Shown here in pieces: positions 56,639 to 64,000 of a DNA stretch of 64,000 nt; the stretch's first letter is position 1; each line of letters begins with the position of its first letter. The notes under the pieces were generated by a model, which ran no database searches, was not told the origin of the DNA, and saw only the letters and a list, made by a program, of their open reading frames with translations. The position numbers and the translations under genes are program-made. Source of the stretch: Rubrivivax sp. GTDB lineage: Bacteria; Pseudomonadota; Gammaproteobacteria; Burkholderiales; Burkholderiaceae_C. Location of the stretch: assembly GCA_016719535.1 (NCBI GenBank), contig JADJYX010000041.1:372001-436000 (forward strand), given 5' to 3'.

Positions 56639-57347
56639 GGCATCTCCGGTGTTGATCGGCACAGGCTTGCGACCCCGGTTGCGTGGAAAAAGTTTCCACG
56701 TCGCCGGGCGCCGTGCGGCGCTGGTGGCGCTGGCCGCGGTGGCGCCGAGTCTGCTGCTGGCCGGCTGCGGCCGCAAGCCGCTGCGCGGCCGCCCGGTGCC
56801 GCCGGGTGCGGTGGTGCTGGCGCTGGGGGACTCGCTCACCCACGGCACCGGCGCCACGCCCGAGACCGCCTACCCGGCGGTGCTGGCGGGCCTGACCGGC
56901 TGGCGCGTGGTCAATGCCGGCGTACCCGGCGACACCTCGGCGCAGGCGCTGGCGCGGCTGCCGGCCCTGTTGCAGGCGCACCAGCCGGCGCTGGTGCTGC
57001 TGGGCATCGGCGGCAACGATTTTCTGCGCCGCCTGCCCGAGGCCGAGACACGCGCCAATGTGCGCGCCGCCATCGCCCAGGTGCGGGCCACCGATGCCCA
57101 GCTGCTGCTGATTGCCGTGCCGCGGCCGAGCGTGGCAGCGGCGTTCACGGGTTCGCTGACCGATCACCCGCTGTATGGCGAGATCGCCGAGGAACTGAAG
57201 CTGCCGCTGCACCGCCAGGGCTGGAGCGAGGTGCTGGCCGACGAGAGCCTGCGCGCGGACGCCATCCACGCCAATGCGCGCGGTTATGCGGTCTTCGCGC
57301 AGGGGCTCAAGGCTACGGCGGTGGCCAGCGGGCTGCTGCCGCGCTGA
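56637..57347 (+). CDS. SGNH/GDSL hydrolase (arylesterase/TesA-like)
   Basis: A 236-aa lipoprotein hydrolase, if it starts at 56637. GRRAALVALAAVAPSLLLAGC is a twin-Arg lipoprotein signal. Block I is VVLALGDSLTHG with the nucleophile Ser; block III GIGGNDFLRR and block V DAIHANARGYAVF (catalytic Asp/His) are intact. It should release fatty acids or cleave short esters in the envelope. The start is doubtful: 56637 overlaps the DUF3016 start, and a perfect palindrome at 56682-56700 would then lie in the gene. A GTG just after it (MALAAVAP...LAGC) is an alternative. Confidence 0.88.
   Translation: MASPVLIGTGLRPRLRGKSFHVAGRRAALVALAAVAPSLLLAGCGRKPLRGRPVPPGAVVLALGDSLTHGTGATPETAYPAVLAGLTGWRVVNAGVPGDTSAQALARLPALLQAHQPALVLLGIGGNDFLRRLPEAETRANVRAAIAQVRATDAQLLLIAVPRPSVAAAFTGSLTDHPLYGEIAEELKLPLHRQGWSEVLADESLRADAIHANARGYAVFAQGLKATAVASGLLPR
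56682..56700. promoter_or_regulatory. Perfect palindrome near divergent DUF3016/esterase starts
   Basis: CGTGGAAA, AAG, TTTCCACG: 8-bp arms with a 3-bp spacer. It shares the GTGGAA...TTCCAC arms and spacing with the palindrome at 9841-9857, 47 kb away. IclR-type operators have this form. It lies 44 bp upstream of the DUF3016 start and inside or just before the esterase coding region. Confidence 0.5.
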
Positions 57348-57365
57348 CCGGGCCCCGGCGCGCGC

Positions 57366-59417
<2,052 letters not shown>

Positions 59418-59448
59418 CGGTCGATTTTATCGACCGGGTCCGGCGGTT

Positions 59449-60657
59449 TCAGGCGCGTCCGAAGGCCAGCACCGCGTTGGTGCCGCCGAAGGCGAACGAA
59501 CTGCTGACCGCGGCCCGCAGCCCGGGCGCATCGGTGTCGCCAGGCTCGACCAGGTTCAGCGGGCAGGCCGGCTCGACGGCGCCGCCATGCTGGTTGGGCG
59601 GCAGCGCCTGCTGCTGCAGCGCCAGGATGGTGATCACCGCCTCCAGTGCGCCGGCGGCGCCCAGCAGGTGGCCGTGCAGCGCCTTGGTCGAGCTCACGCG
59701 CAGGCGCGGCAGGGCATCGCCCCACACCAGGCCCAGCGCTTCGGCCTCGACGACATCGCCGATCCGGGTGGCGGTGCCGTGGGCGTTGCAGTAGCCGACC
59801 TCGCCCGCTGGCAGCCCGGCCTCGCGCAGCGCGGCAGCGAGCGCGCGTGCCTGGCCGCCGGCGTCGGGCTTGGTCAGGTGGGTGGCGTCGCTGCTCAGGC
59901 CGTAGCCCAGCAGCCGCGCCTGGATGCGCGCGCCGCGCGCACGGGCATGCGCCTCGGATTCCAGCACCAGGAAGGCCGCGCCTTCGCCCAGCACGAAGCC
60001 GCTGCGGTCGGCGGCGAAGGGGCGGCAGGCGCGCGCCGCCTCGCCGGGGGCGAAGCCGGCCAGCGTCTGCATGGCCTGCCAGGCGGCGACGACGCCGGGC
60101 ACGATCAGCGCTTCGCTGCCGCCGGCGATCGCCAGGTCGACCTCGCCGCGCTGCACCGCGCGCAGGGCCTCGCCGATGGCCACCGCCGACGAGGCGCAGG
60201 CCACCGAATAGGTCAGCACCGGCCCCTTGACGCGCTGGCGGATGGCCACATGGGCAGCCGGCGCATTGGGCATGAAGGCCGGGATGGTCAGCGGCGGCAC
60301 GCGGCCGCCGGCGGCGCCGGTGAGGTAGGCGGCTTCGATGGCGGCGCCGCCGCCCATGCCGCAGCCGACATAGACGCCCACGCGTTCGGGGTCCAGCCCG
60401 GCGGGGGTGCCGGCGTCCTGGACGGCGAGGTCGGCCGCGGCCACCGCGAGCTGGCTGACACGGTCCACCCCCGCCAGCTGCAGCTTGGTAAACCAGCGTG
60501 ATTCATCGAAGGCCACCGTGGCCGCGGCCGCGGGCTTGGGCAGCTGGCCCGGGAAGACCTCGTGCACCGCGGATTCGCCGCGCCGCAGCGCCGCGAAGAC
60601 CGCCTGTGGCGCTTCGCCATGCGGCGACTGCAGGCCCAGCCCGGTGACGACGACCAT
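59449..60657 (-). CDS. Beta-ketoacyl-ACP synthase (FabF-like)
   Basis: A 402-aa ketosynthase. The Cys-His-His triad is intact: SVACASSAV, NAHGTATR and ALHGHLLGAAGA. VVVTGLGLQSPHGEA at the start and SSSFAFGGTNAVLAFG at the end are family marks. It adds two-carbon units to an acyl-ACP. It lies 14 bp after a dedicated ACP gene, with a PAP2 phosphatase and halogenase-like gene near. No malonyl transferase or reductase is in the window. A housekeeping FabF role is less likely than a specialised lipid or polyketide pathway. Confidence 0.93.
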   Translation of the reverse strand: MVVVTGLGLQSPHGEAPQAVFAALRRGESAVHEVFPGQLPKPAAAATVAFDESRWFTKLQLAGVDRVSQLAVAAADLAVQDAGTPAGLDPERVGVYVGCGMGGGAAIEAAYLTGAAGGRVPPLTIPAFMPNAPAAHVAIRQRVKGPVLTYSVACASSAVAIGEALRAVQRGEVDLAIAGGSEALIVPGVVAAWQAMQTLAGFAPGEAARACRPFAADRSGFVLGEGAAFLVLESEAHARARGARIQARLLGYGLSSDATHLTKPDAGGQARALAAALREAGLPAGEVGYCNAHGTATRIGDVVEAEALGLVWGDALPRLRVSSTKALHGHLLGAAGALEAVITILALQQQALPPNQHGGAVEPACPLNLVEPGDTDAPGLRAAVSSSFAFGGTNAVLAFGRA

Positions 60658-60671
60658 GCGCAGGTGTGGCG

Positions 60672-60908
60672 TCAGGCGGCCTGCGCCGCGCGCAGTTCGT
60701 CGATCAGCCTGGCCAGTTCGGCCAGGGTGTCGATGTCGGGGTTGGATTCGAGCGAGACCTTGAAGGTGTCCTCGACGTCGAACAGGAATTCCACCAGCGC
60801 CAGCGAATCGATGCCGTGCTCGCGCATCGACGCGTTCGGGTCGAGCGCCGACGGCTCGATGCCGTACTTCTTGTGGATCAGCTGTTGCAGTTCTGCGAGC
60901 GAACTCAT
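60672..60908 (-). CDS. Acyl carrier protein
   Basis: A 78-aa ACP. The phosphopantetheine Ser is in HGIDSLALVEFLFDVED. Length and helices fit type II ACPs (FKVSLESNPDIDTLAELARLID). It precedes the ketosynthase by 14 bp and follows the PAP2 gene by 7 bp on the same strand, so all three are likely co-transcribed. The sequence is distinct from housekeeping AcpP (no DSLD-VEL-VMA). Confidence 0.92.
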   Translation of the reverse strand: MSSLAELQQLIHKKYGIEPSALDPNASMREHGIDSLALVEFLFDVEDTFKVSLESNPDIDTLAELARLIDELRAAQAA

Positions 60909-60915
60909 GGCGGCA

Positions 60916-61671
60916 TCATAGCCGCTGGTCTGCCGCCTGCGACTGCGGCGCCGGCCCGAATCGCAGCGCGGCCAGGCCAAAGGCCACACCCAGCGCGGCC
61001 CCGGCCACCACGTCCAGCACCACATGCTGGCGCACGGCCACGGTCGACCAGGCGATCAGCAGCAACCAGGTCGCATTGACTGCCTTCAGCGGCCAGGGTG
61101 CGCCCGCCGCGGCCAGCAGGCGCTGGACCCACAGGGCGGTGAAGGTCGCCGTGGCCACGTGCAGCGACGGGCAGGCGTTGCCGGCGGCATCGACCCCGCG
61201 CATCAGCGCAAAGCCCGCATGGTTGGCCACGGCCGGGTCGAGCTGGTGCGCCTGCGACGGCACCGCGGTCGGCCACAGCCAGAAGCACATCAGCCCGGCG
61301 ACACACAGGGCCGCGATCCAGGCCCCGTAACCCAGCAGCGCCCGCAACGAGGGCAGCAGCCCCGGCGCGATGCCGACATAGAACCACAGCGAGACATAGA
61401 CCCAGAAGGCTGCCGGTTCGAAGGGGATCCAGCCGTCCAGCGGCGTCAGGGGCATCACCGTCACCGGATGGGGCGCGTTGCGCAGCACGTGGAAATAGGC
61501 CATGAAGAAGATCCACGTGAAGGCGCAGATGCCGATCACCTTCAGCCACTGCCGGTGGCGCCAGTGCCGCGCCAGCGTGGTCTTCCAGCCGTCCCTGGAG
61601 CGGGCACTGCCGGTTGGCCTTCGACTGCCGATCGCGCCCGGATCGTCAGCTCGTTCGATGGACTTGCTCAA
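60916..61671 (-). CDS. PAP2-superfamily membrane phosphatase/phosphotransferase
   Basis: A 251-aa protein with about six helices after a basic cytoplasmic N-terminus. PAP2 motif C2 is ACPSLHVATA and C3 is STVAVRQHVVLDV; C3 has Thr for the usual Arg. This pattern fits inositolphosphotransferase and lipid-phosphate phosphatase members. It might release a lipid phosphate or transfer a headgroup for the ACP-linked pathway. It starts 93 bp from the divergent halogenase-like gene. Confidence 0.88.
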   Translation of the reverse strand: MSKSIERADDPGAIGSRRPTGSARSRDGWKTTLARHWRHRQWLKVIGICAFTWIFFMAYFHVLRNAPHPVTVMPLTPLDGWIPFEPAAFWVYVSLWFYVGIAPGLLPSLRALLGYGAWIAALCVAGLMCFWLWPTAVPSQAHQLDPAVANHAGFALMRGVDAAGNACPSLHVATATFTALWVQRLLAAAGAPWPLKAVNATWLLLIAWSTVAVRQHVVLDVVAGAALGVAFGLAALRFGPAPQSQAADQRL

Positions 61672-61675
61672 GCTG

Positions 61676-61705
61676 CCCTCGTCGGGGCAACCCCCTCGGC
61701 GGGGA
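61676..61705. repeat. REP-like G/C palindrome in divergent promoter
   Basis: CCCCCTCGGCGGGG core with flanking GTCGGGGC; same type as the elements at 23542-23620, 24650-24740 and 26656-26790. It lies directly before the PAP2 start codon (61671). Confidence 0.45.
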
Positions 61706-61764
61706 GGTTACCACCCGGCCGTGGCACCGATAATCGCCAGCTTACCCACCGGGGCCCGATCCGC

Positions 61765-63120
61765 ATGCCTGCTGCTTCACGTGACACCGCTGCCGCCCCG
61801 GGTGGGGCCTGTGACGTGCTGGTGATCGGCGGCGGCCCGGCCGGCAGCACCGTGGCGGCGCTGCTGGCGCGCCAGGGCCGTCGCGTGGTGCTGGTCGAGA
61901 AGGAGCACCATCCGCGCTTTCACATCGGCGAATCGCTGCTGCCGGCCAATGGGCCGCTGTTCGACCGGCTCGGCGTGCGCGCCGAGGTCGAGCGCATCGG
62001 CATGCCCAAGTGGGGGGTCGAATTCGTCTCGCCGCAGCATGGCGCGCCGAGCCGGCTCGAATTTGCCGACGCCTGGGACAAGTCCATGCCTTACGCCTGG
62101 CAGGTGCGGCGCAGCGAGCTCGACCAGATCCTCTTCCGCCACGCAGCGGCCAGCGGCGCCACCACGGTCGAGGGCTGCCGCGTGCGCGGCGTGCACTTCG
62201 ATGCCGATGGTGTCGATGTGGTGGCGCAGCTCGACGACGGTGCGCCGGTGCGCTGGCGCGCCGCCTTCGTCGTCGACGCCTCGGGCCGCGACACGCTGCT
62301 GGCCAACCAGCTGGGCAGCAAGCAGCGCAATCCCAGGCACAACAGCGCGGCGCTGTTCGGGCACTTCCGGGGCGCCCGGCGCCTCGAGGGCAAGCATGCG
62401 GGCAACATCAGCATCTTCTGGTTCCAGCATGGCTGGTTCTGGTTCATCCCGCTGGCCGACGGCACCACCAGCGTGGGCGCCACCTGCTGGCCGCATTACC
62501 TGAAGCGCCGCGACAAGCCGCTGGCGGAATTCTTCGCCGACACCATCGCCATGAGCCCGGAGCTGTCGGCGCGGCTGCAGGGCGCCGAGCTGGTCGACGG
62601 CCGCGTGCACGCCACCGGCAACTACAGCTACGGCAGCACGGTCTGTCAGGGCGAACGCTGGCTGATGCTGGGCGATGCCTATGCCTTCGTCGACCCGGTG
62701 TTCTCGTCGGGCGTTCACCTGGCGATGACGAGCGCCTTCGAAGGCGCCCAGGTCGTGCAGGCCTTCTTCGAGCAGCCCGCCGCGCTGCCGGCGGCGCGCC
62801 GCCGCTTCGAGGCCGTGATGGCCAAGGGCCCGCGCGAGTTTTCGTGGTTCATCTTCCGCATGACCAACCCGGTGATGCGTGACCTCTTCATGCAGCCGCG
62901 CAACCCGCTGGGCGTGCAGAGCGCGGTGCTCTCGCTGCTGGCCGGCGACATCTACGGCCGCACGCCCTTCTGGGGCGCGCTGCGGCTGTTCAAGCTGATC
63001 TACTGGGTGTCGACGCTGGCACAGGCGCCGCGCGCCTTCAAGGCCTGGCGCATGCGCCGGCAGCTGGTGGCCGATGGCGGCGCGCTGCCGGGCGAGACCG
63101 TGATGGCGGAGCGCCGATGA
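61765..63120 (+). CDS. Flavin-dependent halogenase-like FAD oxidoreductase
   Basis: A 451-aa FAD protein. GGGPAGSTVAALLARQG is the FAD-binding loop, GESLLPANGPLFDRLG is the halogenase-type GES segment, and GWFWFIPL holds the WxWxIP motif (W224, W226, P229) used to define flavin halogenases. FVDPVFSSGVHLAM fits the second motif (F..P..S.G). These favour a halogenase or a close oxidative relative. The substrate-bearing carrier could be the nearby ACP. A partner flavin reductase was not seen. It overlaps the MipA/OmpV gene by 4 bp. Confidence 0.87.
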   Translation: MPAASRDTAAAPGGACDVLVIGGGPAGSTVAALLARQGRRVVLVEKEHHPRFHIGESLLPANGPLFDRLGVRAEVERIGMPKWGVEFVSPQHGAPSRLEFADAWDKSMPYAWQVRRSELDQILFRHAAASGATTVEGCRVRGVHFDADGVDVVAQLDDGAPVRWRAAFVVDASGRDTLLANQLGSKQRNPRHNSAALFGHFRGARRLEGKHAGNISIFWFQHGWFWFIPLADGTTSVGATCWPHYLKRRDKPLAEFFADTIAMSPELSARLQGAELVDGRVHATGNYSYGSTVCQGERWLMLGDAYAFVDPVFSSGVHLAMTSAFEGAQVVQAFFEQPAALPAARRRFEAVMAKGPREFSWFIFRMTNPVMRDLFMQPRNPLGVQSAVLSLLAGDIYGRTPFWGALRLFKLIYWVSTLAQAPRAFKAWRMRRQLVADGGALPGETVMAERR

Positions 63121-63941
63121 GCCCGCGTCTTCCCGGCCTGGTGGCCGCCCTCGCCATGCTGGCCGCCGGCCCGGCGTCGGCCGCCGACCTGCCGCTGTGG
63201 GAGCTGGGCCTGGGCGTGGCCGGCCTGAGCCTGCCGCATTACCGCGGCGCCGAGAAATCCACCGCCTGGCTGCTGCCCGTGCCCTATGCCGTCTACCGCG
63301 GGGAAATCCTGCGTGCCGACCGCGACGGCCTGCGGGCGCTGCTGTTCGACAGCGACCGCATCGATTTCGACCTCAGCGCCTCGGCCACCGCACCGGCCGA
63401 CAACGGCGACGAGCCCGCCCGCGCCGGCATGCCCGATCTGGCCGGCACGGTCGAATTCGGCCCCAACCTCAACGGGCGGCTGGCCCGTGGCCCGGGCTGG
63501 AAGCTGCAGGCGCGGCTGCCGGTGCGGGCGGCCTTCACGCTCGAATCGCGTTCGCGGGCGATCGGCTGGTCGGTCATGCCGCACCTCAACCTCGATACCG
63601 AGTGGCGGGGCTGGAGCTTCGGCGCCCAGGTCGGCTGGCTGTGGGGCAGCCAGCGGCTGCATGCCCACTTCTACGACGTGGCGCCCGAATTTGCCACGCC
63701 GACGCGACCGGTCCACCGGGCCCGGGCCGGACACGCCGGCTGGCAGGCCACGCTGTCGCTGTCGCGGCGCGACGGCAACCGCTGGATCGGTGCCTTCGTG
63801 CGCGCCGATTCGCTCGCCGGCAGCGCGCTGCGCGACAGCCCGCTGGTGCGGCAGTCGAACAATCTCAGTGCCGGCGTGGCGGTCTCGTGGGTGCTGTGGC
63901 AGTCCGCTCGGCTGGTGCCCGATCCCGATGCGCTCCGTTGA
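63117..63941 (+). CDS. MipA/OmpV-family outer-membrane protein
   Basis: A 274-aa porin-like protein. Signal peptide ends at GPASAAD; LPLWELGLGVAGLSLPHYRGAEKSTAWLLPVPYAVYRGE is the MipA/OmpV start. The barrel strands alternate to the final YDVAPEFATPTRP and VSWVLW. MipA binds murein enzymes in E. coli; others are simple porins. It overlaps the halogenase-like gene by 4 bp (ATGA, 63117-63120). An export role is possible. Confidence 0.92.
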   Translation: MSPRLPGLVAALAMLAAGPASAADLPLWELGLGVAGLSLPHYRGAEKSTAWLLPVPYAVYRGEILRADRDGLRALLFDSDRIDFDLSASATAPADNGDEPARAGMPDLAGTVEFGPNLNGRLARGPGWKLQARLPVRAAFTLESRSRAIGWSVMPHLNLDTEWRGWSFGAQVGWLWGSQRLHAHFYDVAPEFATPTRPVHRARAGHAGWQATLSLSRRDGNRWIGAFVRADSLAGSALRDSPLVRQSNNLSAGVAVSWVLWQSARLVPDPDALR

Positions 63942-64000
63942 GCCCGACGGCCTGCGCGGCGACATGACCGCCCCGCCCCTGCCACCCGAGCGGCCGCCCC
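63928..64000 (+). CDS. Start of an unidentified gene (3' truncated)
   Basis: An open frame starts at ATG 63928 (overlapping the MipA end) or ATG 63964 and runs to the window end. The visible residues (MRSVEPDG..., or MTAPPLPPERPP) are too few to identify. Operon continuation is likely. Confidence 0.35.
   Translation, partial: MRSVEPDGLRGDMTAPPLPPERPP

Noticed and set aside
61024..63120. 698-aa start for the halogenase-like gene
   Set aside because: The first 247 residues are antisense to the PAP2 gene. The FAD-binding domain begins just after ATG 61765.

Overview
This is 64 kb of high-GC DNA, and its gene types suggest a metabolically versatile betaproteobacterium of the order Burkholderiales. 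The evidence is two Bug-type tricarboxylate receptors, a homoprotocatechuate operon, a stand-alone second-type infA beside a cold-shock gene, two-component/GGDEF-EAL signalling, and a GlnRS with the betaproteobacterial TSKRKL signature. The taxon is inferred. I saw no rRNA, tRNA, transposase, phage gene or CRISPR array, and the replicon could be a chromosome. Both window ends cut genes.

Layout. 0-3.1 kb: tail of a hybrid histidine kinase (receiver + Hpt) and a REC-PAS-GGDEF-EAL protein. 3.3-11.3 kb: a Bug receptor facing a tightly packed minus-strand operon (M81 peptidase, GNAT acetyltransferase, amidase, NTF2-like lipoprotein, amidase), then a DUF6502 protein and a lipoprotein. 11.3-20.1 kb: a minus-strand set of CaiB/BaiF CoA-transferase, TonB receptor, helix-hairpin-helix protein, a fused cysteine-poor 2-hydroxyacyl-CoA dehydratase-like protein and a second Bug receptor, with a divergent LysR. 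This looks like a regulated uptake and CoA-activation island of unknown substrate. 20.1-23 kb: cutA and a CHASE-type hybrid kinase. 23-29.9 kb: a peptide-type ABC importer with a fused double ATPase, headed by a second M81 peptidase. 30-31.8 kb: cyclase-FHA protein, cspA, infA.

31.8-37.4 kb: hpaR divergent from hpaG1-G2-E-D-F-H. These genes give the meta-cleavage route from homoprotocatechuate down to the hydrated C7 acid; the ring hydroxylase (hpaBC) and the aldolase (hpaI) are not here. 37.4-47.3 kb: a sulfur-oxidation locus with a LysR, sat, a phosphodiesterase, aprM, aprB, aprA, an unknown 116-aa protein, a SlyD-like FKBP, a 56-aa protein and a rhodanese. Facing them is a lipoprotein with two c-type haem motifs and a cytochrome d1 propeller. 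Reverse APS reductase plus ATP sulfurylase would oxidise sulfite to sulfate with ATP formation.

47.4-53.7 kb: translationally coupled amidohydrolase, CobW GTPase and EamA exporter, then HDOD, methyltransferase and DUF808 genes. 53.7-54.4 kb: a gene-free 712-bp gap holding a striking ~616-bp inverted repeat. 54.4-59.4 kb: FKBP, SLC13-like permease, DUF3016, SGNH esterase, and glnS with an unusual ~100-residue insertion. 59.4-64 kb: ketosynthase, ACP, PAP2 phosphatase, a flavin-dependent halogenase-like enzyme and a MipA/OmpV porin, probably part of a specialised lipid or polyketide cluster that continues beyond the window.

The best candidates for something new are the 616-bp inverted repeat, the dihaem-c/d1 protein and small proteins of the apr locus, and the fused dehydratase-like island. 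All functions are read from motifs and context; no database search was possible.
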